Shown here in pieces: positions 53,521 to 62,155 of a stretch of 64,000 bases of DNA. The DNA comes from CAZWCE01 sp964632505. Its GTDB lineage: Bacteria; Planctomycetota; Planctomycetia; Pirellulales; Thermoguttaceae. The notes beneath the pieces were generated by a model. The model was not told the origin of the DNA, did not search any database, and worked only from the letters and a program-made list of their open reading frames with translations. Each line of letters begins with the position of its first letter. Within the stretch, counting starts at the first letter, position 1. The DNA lies in NCBI GenBank assembly GCA_964632505.1, contig CAZWCE010000008.1, forward strand, positions 124,001 through 188,000, read 5' to 3'. Made by a program: the position numbers and the translations under genes.

Positions 53521-54939
53521 TTATTGAGTTTTTTGGGAGGTGGGGAGTGTGTCGCCGTCCTTGACGAAAAATAAATCCTTACTCACCGTGGATTTTGAAA
53601 AAAGGAATTTTCCCGAAGGTTCATGGGGAATCTGATCGACGAATTCATAGTCGATTTTCATCCCCTCTCCAAGATAGCGTTCCGTTTCTTTTTCGAGGAA
53701 CCTCAGGTCTTCGTGGGAAGGTGGGTTGTTCTTTCCAGAAGCGACGCGATAAACAACTCTATCGGGCTCATCTTGTAGAATTTGGACTTGGCCAAGGGAA
53801 GGTCGTCTGGCGACCATCGCAACGGTGAGGACGGCTCCGGAGCATAAGCGACCATCCACACCGACGAGGTAATCGGTCGAGCGACCTGCAATCGCCTCCA
53901 ATCTCTTGAGTCCGCGCCCGCAACGACATGTCCCCTCCTTCCAGGAGGCCCGATCCCCGATACGATAACGAATAAGCGGCATCGGTTCGTTCAACAGATC
54001 GGTCACCAATAATTCCCCCACTTCACCGGGGAGGGCGTGTCCATTTTTTCCCAGGATTTCTACATAAAGCCCTTCCTGCATGAGATGGAGTCCATTGCGT
54101 TGTTCACATTCACTGGCGACGATGGAGAACTCTCTGCATCCATAACGATTGTAGACAGGGCAACCGAACGTACTCTCGATGAGTGCTCGATTTTCTTCGG
54201 AAAGCATTTCGGCGGAACACACGATGGCATTCGGTTGGTAGACGATCCCCCCCTTCCTTTTGAGCAGTGAAGCCATCAAAGTGATGGAATTCGCGTAAGC
54301 CAAAATGATTTTCGGCCGGAAGCTTTTCATCTTTTCATGAAATTCGAGCATCTCTTCTTCTTGAAATCCGGCAGTATTGAAGACAATCCCTCGGGTCATG
54401 AGAAGGTTTCGCAATCTCGTTTTCCAATGAGTTGAGGGTTGATCGCGAAGTGCTCCCCATAGGCAGGCAAAACGATCGCCCCGGTTCCATCCTGTCCAAC
54501 GATTATGTCTCCAGGTAGCGGCCTCACGCGAATCGTGTCGGCGATGACTCCGGTAATACCTCACCGGCGTTCCCGTGGAACCACCTGTTTGATCGAGGAG
54601 GAGATCCTCCTTGGGCCAATGAGGGTCGACCAGCTCTTCCAGATGTTGCTGCAACTGTTTCTTTTCCAAGATCGGGCACGCCAGCAAATCCGCAGGTTGT
54701 ATGAGTTCTTCCGGTCGTACCCTCGCTTTTTGAAAAGAATCGCGATAGTAGGGAATGTGGGCTGTTGCCCGCTTCAATATTTCGATCAGGCGTTCCCAAG
54801 CTAATTCCTCGAGTTCTTCGGAGGAGAGATATTGACTTCGTTCAAACTCTCTGCCGAAGCGAAGTACGTCTGAGCGCCCACTTCGTAGGCAATCGAGAGG
54901 ATGCAATACATTTTGAACGAATTTAGCATAAAGCGACAT
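53521..54939 (-). CDS. PaaK/CapK-like AMP-forming ligase
   Basis: A 472-residue adenylate-forming enzyme of the phenylacetate-CoA ligase type. The nucleotide-binding motif is LDQTGGSTGTPVRYY (residues 118-125 TGGSTGTP). YNRYGCREFSIVASECEQ and LLNEPMPLIRYRIGDRA mark the acyl-binding and hinge regions. A CRCGRG segment near residue 355 may bind metal. Such proteins activate a carboxylate for transfer to CoA, an amine or a carrier; CapK relatives occur in polysaccharide clusters. The ATG at 54939 has AGGAC before it. It follows the AsnB-like gene by 126 bases on the same strand and shares its low GC (23 G/C in the 60 bases from 54301). Confidence 0.88.
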   Translation of the reverse strand: MSLYAKFVQNVLHPLDCLRSGRSDVLRFGREFERSQYLSSEELEELAWERLIEILKRATAHIPYYRDSFQKARVRPEELIQPADLLACPILEKKQLQQHLEELVDPHWPKEDLLLDQTGGSTGTPVRYYRSHRRHDSREAATWRHNRWTGWNRGDRFACLWGALRDQPSTHWKTRLRNLLMTRGIVFNTAGFQEEEMLEFHEKMKSFRPKIILAYANSITLMASLLKRKGGIVYQPNAIVCSAEMLSEENRALIESTFGCPVYNRYGCREFSIVASECEQRNGLHLMQEGLYVEILGKNGHALPGEVGELLVTDLLNEPMPLIRYRIGDRASWKEGTCRCGRGLKRLEAIAGRSTDYLVGVDGRLCSGAVLTVAMVARRPSLGQVQILQDEPDRVVYRVASGKNNPPSHEDLRFLEKETERYLGEGMKIDYEFVDQIPHEPSGKFLFSKSTVSKDLFFVKDGDTLPTSQKTQ

Positions 54940-55065
54940 CTTTTTGTCCTGTGACGTTTTATCGATGGATAAAAAAGGTTTCGATACACATGATCGAGCG
55001 ACAAGAGCCATTTCGTACAATTCGCAACTTGGTCCTAAAGAGCGGTTTGATGCCCTATGGTTTCA

Positions 55066-56796
55066 CTATGTGTGAATATACATTTTGTGCCAGCGGTCGA
55101 AACACAATAAGCTGTACAGAAACGGTCCGGGGGACTTCTTCTCAAGCTGGAGTGGTTCGTTGGGAATGAATGAATAAGGCTCGATTTCTTCGACAGCTTT
55201 TCGAAGAGGTCCACCTTCGGAAAGCCATTGATCGATGGGCTGTCCGAAACCACGTTTGGGACGTCGGACGAATTCTTCAGAGGCGTATTTTTCCAATGAC
55301 TTTTTCAGCAACTTTTTAGGATTCCGCAGGACGAAACGGTCCTCCAGGCGCAACTGCCCGACAGCGCGGATCATTCTTGAATCGAGAAAAGGAAATCCAA
55401 GTTGAATTCCCTCTCCCTGGAAAATGGCATTCCATTTGACGGCGGTGTGGATCGCTTCTCCATAGTAACCGGCTCCTGTCGCCCATTGTAGAAGCAAGGG
55501 GTCCTCTGCGACTCCCATCAGCGAAAGCAGCATTCGACGTTGCTTAAGTGCTTCATCATAAGCGGTTTCTCCAAAATATCGGAGAACTTTTTCGGCATCA
55601 TGGAACGCTCCGGCGGAGTTGATGGGATGTTTTCGATATTGGAGATCATGGAGATGATTCGACAACTCCAGCAAACCAGGTAATACGTCACGCTGGAGCT
55701 TTTCCGCGAGGCCAGCGAGCCCTGTTCGAATGAAAGCGAGCGGTATCCGTTTCTTCCAGCGTGCCGCTCCAAGCAGCCGATCCGGTCCATCCGCCCCGAA
55801 TAGTCCATCTGCACCTTCTCCGCACAACCCTGCGGACATCTGATTCTCCGCCATGCCCTTGGCCAAAGGATGAAAAAGAAAGGTTTGCACATGGTTTGGC
55901 ATTTCGCCGGTGAGGCGGAAATAGTCTTCCATCATCTCCAGCGACAGAGTGTCGATGGGAACGGAAAGGTGCCGGGTGCTGAAGAAATCCACGGCAGTCT
56001 CGGTATAGTTTTTGTCGGCCTTGGTCCGTGGATGATCTACCCAAACGGCTGCTGAAAGGGAGGGCAGGCCATTCTGTTTCTCGGAACAAATACGATTCCA
56101 TATCGCTTGGATGTAGGAACTGTCGACTCCGCCGGAGAGGAGGTTGGCGGTGTTGGAATTCATTTCATCGTAATCGCGAAGGACAGCGAGCATGGTCGAT
56201 TCGATCCGATCGACGGCTTCCTCCGACGGAATGGGATCCGACATCCGCAAGTCGGCGAGCGTTTGGGCTTGCGCAACATTCACTTTTCCCTGTTCGAACG
56301 TCAGCAACTGGCCAGGCAATAATTTATGGATGCCGCGGAAAAGGGTGCGATGATCGGGGACCGATCGGTAGATAAAAAACAGTGGGAGAACTTCTTCATC
56401 CACCTCGCGCTGATCTAACCCCCTCCGGGCAACTTCGCCGAGATTGCTACCAAAGCAGAAAAGATCGTTTTGGTGTAGAAAGTAGAAGGTATTGGCCCCA
56501 ACAAAATTTCGATAAAGGAAGATCTTTTCCTTCATCTGATCGACCAGACACAAGACAAATGAACCTTCCAGTGGCATTTCCTGGATCGCCAGTCCTTTGT
56601 GGTATTCCCGACGTATTTTTTGAAGAAGCGATTGGGTTGAGGCCCCCTCGGTCGAATCACTCCAAGAGGCACATCCTAGAAGAAAAATACGTATTCCATT
56701 TTCTTCCAGCGCAATTGTTCCCTGTTCCTCAATAACGACCGGTCCAGGATGGGGAGGACCTTCATGTCTTCCAAAAATATATATGCGATCTGCCAT
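55066..56796 (-). CDS. Asparagine synthetase-like amide ligase without glutaminase cysteine
   Basis: A 576-residue AsnB-like protein. The C-terminal synthetase domain has the PPi loop LLSGGVDSSYIQ (SGGVDSS, residues 221-227), the LCGEGADGLFG motif near 320-335, and the KKLLKKSLEKYASEEFVRRPKRGFGQPI C-terminal region, split here by description only. The N-terminus is MADRIYIFGRHEG: there is no Cys at position 2 and no glutaminase fingerprint, so it should use a substrate amine instead of glutamine-derived ammonia, as lasso cyclases and beta-lactam synthetases do. Low GC (22 G/C in the 60 bases from 56461) sets it apart from its neighbours. The product is unknown. Confidence 0.85.
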   Translation of the reverse strand: MADRIYIFGRHEGPPHPGPVVIEEQGTIALEENGIRIFLLGCASWSDSTEGASTQSLLQKIRREYHKGLAIQEMPLEGSFVLCLVDQMKEKIFLYRNFVGANTFYFLHQNDLFCFGSNLGEVARRGLDQREVDEEVLPLFFIYRSVPDHRTLFRGIHKLLPGQLLTFEQGKVNVAQAQTLADLRMSDPIPSEEAVDRIESTMLAVLRDYDEMNSNTANLLSGGVDSSYIQAIWNRICSEKQNGLPSLSAAVWVDHPRTKADKNYTETAVDFFSTRHLSVPIDTLSLEMMEDYFRLTGEMPNHVQTFLFHPLAKGMAENQMSAGLCGEGADGLFGADGPDRLLGAARWKKRIPLAFIRTGLAGLAEKLQRDVLPGLLELSNHLHDLQYRKHPINSAGAFHDAEKVLRYFGETAYDEALKQRRMLLSLMGVAEDPLLLQWATGAGYYGEAIHTAVKWNAIFQGEGIQLGFPFLDSRMIRAVGQLRLEDRFVLRNPKKLLKKSLEKYASEEFVRRPKRGFGQPIDQWLSEGGPLRKAVEEIEPYSFIPNEPLQLEKKSPGPFLYSLLCFDRWHKMYIHT

Positions 56797-57038
56797 GCTT
56801 TTTCGTTCCGGCGATTTGCCATTGCACCAAATGAATAATGAGGAATTCTTTAATCAGCAATCTCTCCCCAAAAGTACCATATTTTTAGGAAAAAGGGCAG
56901 CGTGGGGGGCGATTTTGGCCGGTTTTTGGGAAAAGAAGTCGCGGCAGATGCTCCCATGAGTTAAGAGGGGGACAGTCACGGAGGCTAAGCGGGCCGCTTG
57001 CCTCAAAACACCACAGGAGCAGCATGCGCTTAGTCTGG

Positions 57039-58874
57039 TTATGGAGGCGTCTCGAAGGTGAGATAGGGGAGCAAGACCTCGATCTTCTTTTCCCCGATTC
57101 CCTCGACGCGGTCGAGGTCTTCCGGCCGGAGAAACGGGCCTTCCTGCTCGCGGGAGTCGATGATGCGGCGGGCAAGAATTTCGGCGATGCCCGGCAGTTG
57201 GGCCAGCTCTTCGAGCGATGCGGTGTTCGGGTTGATCTGAAAGGCGGATGGATCGGGGTTTGCCGACGATGAGGATTCCATCGCCTCGGAAGGGGGCTTC
57301 TCCGCATGGGACGCGGTGACTTCGTGGTGTTGCAGAGGTATCAAAAACGGGGACATCATGTCGACCGTTTTCCGGCCGATTCCATTGACCCGCTGAAGAT
57401 CGTCGATCGAGGAAAACGGGCCGTGCGACTCGCGTGAGGCGACGATTTTCTCCGCCCGGAATTCCCCCAGACCCGGGATGTCGTCCAATTCGGCCACGGA
57501 AGCCCGGTTCAGGTTGAGTTTCTTCGGCCGAGTTTCTTCGGCGATTCCCGACGGTAGCGGTGGACTTTCCGTCGGATGGGCTGCCGGCGGTAGTTCCCGA
57601 TCCCGAGGCGATTCGTGCCGGCTCTGCCGGTCGGGAGAGAAGGCAACGAGCGTGGCGAAGAGGAGGAGGGAAATCATCGAGACGGCCAGCGTTCGGCGAA
57701 ATCGTTTCGGCCGTGCGATCCGATCGAGCTGCTTGAGTATCATATTCCACCCCGGACGCTCCGATGTCTTCGGGTGAAGCATAGCGAGACAGAGTTCCAC
57801 CAGGGGTGCGGGGAACCGCTTGCGATCGAGCAGCGAGGGGTCGAAGTCGCATCGGGCCGCTCTCGCTTTGCTGTCGTTCCCTGTGTTCGCCGCGAAAGGG
57901 GCGGTCCCGGTCATCAGGAAGTACAGCAGAGCCCCGAGGCCGAAGACGTCGCTTTTTGGGCCGATCGATTCCGCTTGTCCCCGCGCCTGTTCCGGAGGCA
58001 TGAAGGCGGGAGTGCCGAGGACGGACCCCGAATGGGGTGAGTGATCTTGCCAAACGTGCCGCAACATGCCGAGGCCGTAGTCGATGATGCGGGGGCATCC
58101 GGTGGCATCGAGAATGACGTTCTCCGGTTTGATGTCGAGGTGGCATATTCCCAGGCGATGCCCGTGGGCAAGAGCTTCGGCGAGCGCTTTGCCGATGTTG
58201 GCGATTTTTGCGGGAGTGAGTTCCTCTTCCTCTCGCCACTGGTCGAGTGTGCGACCGGCGATCCATTCCATCACCAGAAACGGCTGACGGTGATGGAAGT
58301 CGAAATCGAAGACCCGGGCGATGTTCGGGTGTTCCAATCGGGAGAGAAGTTTCGCCTCCTCGGCGAGATGGGAATGATCGGGTTCGGTTTCCTCGCGAAG
58401 CGAGATTTTCAAGACGGCGTCGCGATCGAGACCGGGTTGCAGGACCCGATAGACGTTCGACTGGCCTCCGCATCCGAGTAGCTCGATGATGCGGTATTTC
58501 CCGATCGCTTCCGGAAGATCGTCGCCCGGGGTGCCGGAAAACCGGAGACGGGCCGTTTCCCCCGCCTGGGAAGAGGTTTCCCGTTGTGAAATCTCTTCGA
58601 AGTGTTCGAAGTTCCGCCTGACGATGGATTCATGTTGGGGCCAACGATCGAGATAGTCTTTCAGCGCGGGGCGATCCCCTTCGATGAGCCGCTGGGTCAG
58701 ATCGACCTGAAGCAATTCGCCGAGGAGAAAAGGCTGGTAACGGAGATCGATTCTTTCGAGAAACGGCTCGATTTCCGACTTCTCCCCCCAGTGATCTTCA
58801 TACTCTTGGCAGAGCGATTCGATGCGATGCCTCACCGTGGCGGGAATCGGATGTCCGAGATGATCGGCTTGCAT
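57039..58874 (-). CDS. Serine/threonine kinase with membrane helix and two helix-hairpin-helix domains
   Basis: A 611-residue receptor-type kinase. Residues 1-100 form a planctomycete-type helical N-terminus (IESLCQEYEDHWGE). The kinase domain (about 127-385) has the glycine loop LLGCGGQSNVY, Lys156, HLDIKPEN at 245-252 (HRD is HLD) and DYG at 265-267 (for DFG). A single membrane helix is at 395-412. Outside the cytoplasm lie a Pro-rich linker and two ComEA-like HhH domains: 452-512 (LNLNRASVAELDDIPGLGEF) and 546-604 (INPNTASLEELAQLPGIAEI). HhH pairs usually bind DNA, so an extracellular DNA or nucleic-acid sensor is inferred. The start at 58874 agrees with the promoter at 58948-58976. Confidence 0.83.
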   Translation of the reverse strand: MQADHLGHPIPATVRHRIESLCQEYEDHWGEKSEIEPFLERIDLRYQPFLLGELLQVDLTQRLIEGDRPALKDYLDRWPQHESIVRRNFEHFEEISQRETSSQAGETARLRFSGTPGDDLPEAIGKYRIIELLGCGGQSNVYRVLQPGLDRDAVLKISLREETEPDHSHLAEEAKLLSRLEHPNIARVFDFDFHHRQPFLVMEWIAGRTLDQWREEEELTPAKIANIGKALAEALAHGHRLGICHLDIKPENVILDATGCPRIIDYGLGMLRHVWQDHSPHSGSVLGTPAFMPPEQARGQAESIGPKSDVFGLGALLYFLMTGTAPFAANTGNDSKARAARCDFDPSLLDRKRFPAPLVELCLAMLHPKTSERPGWNMILKQLDRIARPKRFRRTLAVSMISLLLFATLVAFSPDRQSRHESPRDRELPPAAHPTESPPLPSGIAEETRPKKLNLNRASVAELDDIPGLGEFRAEKIVASRESHGPFSSIDDLQRVNGIGRKTVDMMSPFLIPLQHHEVTASHAEKPPSEAMESSSSANPDPSAFQINPNTASLEELAQLPGIAEILARRIIDSREQEGPFLRPEDLDRVEGIGEKKIEVLLPYLTFETPP

Positions 58875-58947
58875 GAGGAGGCCGTCGGGGAAGTGATGGG
58901 ATGGAAGAAGTCGTGAGATGAGTCGGCGGAACGACAAACAAATATAC

Positions 58948-58976
58948 ATTATATCGGCCGAAACATTGCGATTCAA
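58948..58976 (-). promoter_or_regulatory. Predicted promoter of the kinase-HhH gene
   Basis: On the minus strand, TTGAAT is followed after 17 bases by a perfect TATAAT. The start would be near 58941, giving a leader of about 65 bases. This excludes the ATGs at 58949 and 59000 as starts. Confidence 0.58.
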
Positions 58977-59119
58977 CCAAAAATGGGGCCGAGAAAGCAC
59001 GGATTGGTGGCGCTTTGAGGATTCTTTCGTGGCGAACGCCGATATGTTGACACAGTGGCGTGAGTATTCTAGAATCCGAGCATAGTCGCTTATTTCTTAC
59101 CATGTCGGTGAGGTGTACG

Positions 59120-60193
59120 ATGACGATCTTCTTGTTATTGCGTTTGCGGCCCGTTTTTCTTCGGAAAATGATGCTGCTTCCGGTGGCTTGTATCTCCATG
59201 CTCCCTGCTTTCCTTTCGGCACAATCCACTGCGGTGGGGTCGGAGACGGAATCGGTGATCCAGGTGGTCTCCTTGCCGCTTGAGTGGGAAATTGGCGAGA
59301 AACAGCACTGGGAAATCCGGAAAAAGCGGACCGATTTCAAATGGCAGCGACAAGTATCCAAGCAGCAGGCGGTGCTGCCCTTCACGGTCGAGCTTCTGGA
59401 GAGAGATGCACTCGGCTACCGGATCGCTTGGACCTACGGAATGGCGGAGTTGGAAATTGCGCCGGCGGAACAGCATGCTTTTCTACGCGATTTCATGAAA
59501 CTCAACGAGGGGTTGCGTCTTGAAATTCAGACCGATACGGAGTTCATCGACCTGGTGTTGCGGAACACCGACGAGGTGGTCACGCATTATGAGAAAGTCG
59601 CAGCGAGATTGAAGAAATTCCTGCAATCCTCGGAGTTTTCTCCGGAGCACCTGGAAAAGGTCAACCAGGTTTTAGAACCGTTGATGAAGCGGGAAAACGT
59701 GGCGCGAACGATCATGACGGACCCTGAATTATTCTTCTACTATTTCGGCGGGAGCTATGCTCTCGATTTCGACGAAGAGTTCCCGGATGTTCTCCCGAAT
59801 CCGTTCGGCGGACCGTTGCTTCCCGCAACTGTTCGCGTTCGAGTGAAAGAATACGATTCTCACAACAACGAGTTGGTGATACTGTGGAATCAATCACTCG
59901 ATTCCGAGAAGGCTGGCCGAATCCTCCAAGAGAGTTTCAAGAGGCTCTTGAAAATGGGCGATCTTGCGCAGGAGAACAACGCTTCGGTGGAACTGGAAAT
60001 TCAGGACCGTCACCTCTATCGCATGAACACGGTAACCGGATGGCCGTATGCGATCGAGAGCACCCGAACCGCTCACTCGAACCAGTGGAAGCGAGTCGAA
60101 GAAAAACGCTTCATGAGAGCTGAGCAGAAAGAAGTCGAGAAACCATCGGGAAAGAGCCTTCAAGAGCCCTCTCCCGAGGAATCGGTCCGTTGA
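59120..60193 (+). CDS. Secreted hypothetical protein
   Basis: A 357-residue protein. The N-terminus holds a signal-like hydrophobic stretch (MMLLPVACISMLPAFLSA), with cleavage likely before about residue 36. The rest is charged, with amphipathic helices and beta segments and no known motif. The ATG at 59120 has GTGAGGTG before it; alternatives are at 59060 and 59102. It is divergent from the kinase-HhH gene and convergent with the phosphoesterase, so it is transcribed alone. Its function is unknown. Confidence 0.62.
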   Translation: MTIFLLLRLRPVFLRKMMLLPVACISMLPAFLSAQSTAVGSETESVIQVVSLPLEWEIGEKQHWEIRKKRTDFKWQRQVSKQQAVLPFTVELLERDALGYRIAWTYGMAELEIAPAEQHAFLRDFMKLNEGLRLEIQTDTEFIDLVLRNTDEVVTHYEKVAARLKKFLQSSEFSPEHLEKVNQVLEPLMKRENVARTIMTDPELFFYYFGGSYALDFDEEFPDVLPNPFGGPLLPATVRVRVKEYDSHNNELVILWNQSLDSEKAGRILQESFKRLLKMGDLAQENNASVELEIQDRHLYRMNTVTGWPYAIESTRTAHSNQWKRVEEKRFMRAEQKEVEKPSGKSLQEPSPEESVR

Positions 60194-60213
60194 AGTGAAT
60201 CGTTCTCGCGTGT

Positions 60214-61788
60214 TCACTCGGTGACGCGGAAGAAATGGTGATCGATGAAGGTGTTGCCGTACGGATCGGTCGCACGAACCGAGAGGGCGTGAACTCCGGG
60301 CGCAAGATCCTTCGGAAGCTGGGCTTTCCAGAGATGCGTCGATCGATGCGGCGAGGGAAGATCCATCCAATCGTTCTCCTCGAGCTTTTGATCTCGATCG
60401 TAGAGTGCCTGATAGGCGGGATCAACCTCGATGGTCTTTTGCATCGGCACCCATTTGCCCGAGTGGTCCACCTCCAGGACGACTTCGGTCTTTTCGCAGC
60501 CGTTGAAAAAGTTGACCATCAACGGTGTTTCGGGGAGTTTCTCCCGGGGAACGGCTTCGGGGATTCGAAAGGCCATCTGGTGGTCGACCGGTTCGCCGGC
60601 GGCGCGGAAGTGAATGGCGTAGTCGTTCCCTTTGCACTGGAGAACAGTATAGCCGTTCGGTGCGCCGTCGGCCAGCATCGCATGAGGGATGCCGCGGTGG
60701 TCCGGGGCGCCGCGCCACCAACTGCCGCAAGCGGTCACGTTGATCATGTGATGGTGCGGTTCGTCGCCCTTCCAACCCTCTTTTTCGGTTAAGTAATGGT
60801 GTTCATGAGTATGGGTATGTCCGGAAACCGAGAGGCAATGCGGCCGGGTTTCGAGGATGCGGAAAAGATCTTGCCGGTTTTTGATCGACATGATCGGAAT
60901 GTGCATCATCACCACGACCAGCTTTTCCTCGGGCACATTCTTCAGGTCGTTTTCGAGGAAGGTGAGTTGATCGGCCTCGAGCCTGCCGTGGTAGCCACCA
61001 CGTCCGCTTTCGGAGTCGATCTTCCAATGGATGTCGTCGAGGGCGATGAAGTGAACCGGACCGTAGTTGAAGCTGTAGTAAGCGGGGCCGAAGATGCGTT
61101 CGAACGTTTCGGTGCTTTGTGCATCGTCCTTGGAATCGAAATTCAAATCATGATTTCCGATGACGTTGTACCATGTCAAATGCAGCTTGGAGATCATCTC
61201 CGCCTGCGGCTCGAAAATGTTCAAATCGTCGAAGGTGATGTCGCCGAGCGTCACACCGAAGGCGGCCGGGTGACCGACCAGATCGACCAGCAGATCCCGG
61301 GCGAGGTAATCGACCTCTTGGAGATTTCGCGATTGCGTATCGCCGAACAGGATCACCTCGAACTCATCGGATTCCTCCCTCGGGGTGAGAGGGAAGTCGA
61401 CCGACTCGGGAAGCGGTCCGGTCGGGGCGACCCCGGGGAACTTGAACTTCGGCGATCCTTTCGGTTTATGGGAATAGAAGAATCGGGGAAGATTCCAGCG
61501 GTTCCGCGGAACCTGCCATTGAGGCGGCTTGATGACGAAGATGGCCATGTCGTCGTCCAGGGGCACTTCATAACGGCCCCGGGCATCGGTGAGGACCACC
61601 TCGCGACCGTTGGACACACCCACATGGGGGAGCCCCGGTTCGTCGGAATTCCGTTTTCCATCGGCGTTGACGTCGTGGAAGACGACGCCTCGGGCCACCT
61701 CGGGAGTGTCCGCTTGTCGGGCCAAGGCGATTCCGCCTGAAATCGACAAAAGGAGCATCGACAACATCGTTGAAATGGTGGTTTTCAT
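60214..61788 (-). CDS. Secreted three-domain calcineurin-like phosphoesterase
   Basis: A 524-residue exported enzyme with signal peptide STMLSMLLLSISGGIALA. The architecture matches the MetallophosN-Metallophos-MetallophosC family. An N-terminal beta domain (GVVFHDVNADGKRNSDEPGL) is followed by the catalytic part with ILFGDTQSR, VTLGDITFDD, VIGNHDLNF, MMHIPIMS and SGHTHTHEHHY, and then a C-terminal beta domain. The dinuclear metal site is complete. The substrate is unknown. AAAGG precedes the ATG. It converges with the secreted unknown gene, leaving only 20 bases. Confidence 0.92.
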   Translation of the reverse strand: MKTTISTMLSMLLLSISGGIALARQADTPEVARGVVFHDVNADGKRNSDEPGLPHVGVSNGREVVLTDARGRYEVPLDDDMAIFVIKPPQWQVPRNRWNLPRFFYSHKPKGSPKFKFPGVAPTGPLPESVDFPLTPREESDEFEVILFGDTQSRNLQEVDYLARDLLVDLVGHPAAFGVTLGDITFDDLNIFEPQAEMISKLHLTWYNVIGNHDLNFDSKDDAQSTETFERIFGPAYYSFNYGPVHFIALDDIHWKIDSESGRGGYHGRLEADQLTFLENDLKNVPEEKLVVVMMHIPIMSIKNRQDLFRILETRPHCLSVSGHTHTHEHHYLTEKEGWKGDEPHHHMINVTACGSWWRGAPDHRGIPHAMLADGAPNGYTVLQCKGNDYAIHFRAAGEPVDHQMAFRIPEAVPREKLPETPLMVNFFNGCEKTEVVLEVDHSGKWVPMQKTIEVDPAYQALYDRDQKLEENDWMDLPSPHRSTHLWKAQLPKDLAPGVHALSVRATDPYGNTFIDHHFFRVTE

Positions 61789-62155
61789 CGGAGAGCCTTT
61801 CTAGAGGGGGAGAAGGATGTCGGTTGCGGTTTGCCACGATCTCTCATGCGGGTCATTTTAGCATAGCGGACGTCGATTCACTATCGGTAAGCGTTCTGTT
61901 AAACGTCCGTTGGGGGCACCCCCCTTCTGTGTCGGGGGTAAGACATTTTCGATGAAATTCTCTCGATTCTGGCACTTGTCCAAATGATCTTCTATAATAT
62001 AACAGTATCGAGAGGCCGCTCCTCGTAGCGGCGCGAAACTCTCGACCGTTCCACTTTTTCACATTCGTTTTGGTTGTGGAGAAGCTTTTCCTTCGCTCAT
62101 TCCTTCCCCGCTTTGAAGAAAACGACCTTTTCTCCCGTGCCTTCAGGTTCGCATC
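61789..62155. other. Intergenic region with the ftsH promoter
   Basis: A 367-base stretch between divergent genes. A perfect TATAAT is at 61993-61998 on the plus strand, about 160 bases before ftsH, but its -35 is poor. No other gene was recognised. Confidence 0.48.
61970..61998 (+). promoter_or_regulatory. Possible promoter of ftsH
   Basis: A perfect TATAAT with TGGCAC 17 bases upstream, a poor -35. The leader would be about 150 bases. Confidence 0.35.

Noticed and set aside
53436..57038. An integrated element bounded by a duplicated tRNA-Leu 3' end
   Set aside because: No second copy of the tRNA end was found near 56.8-57.0 kb, and no integrase gene is present. The GC dip alone does not prove an island.
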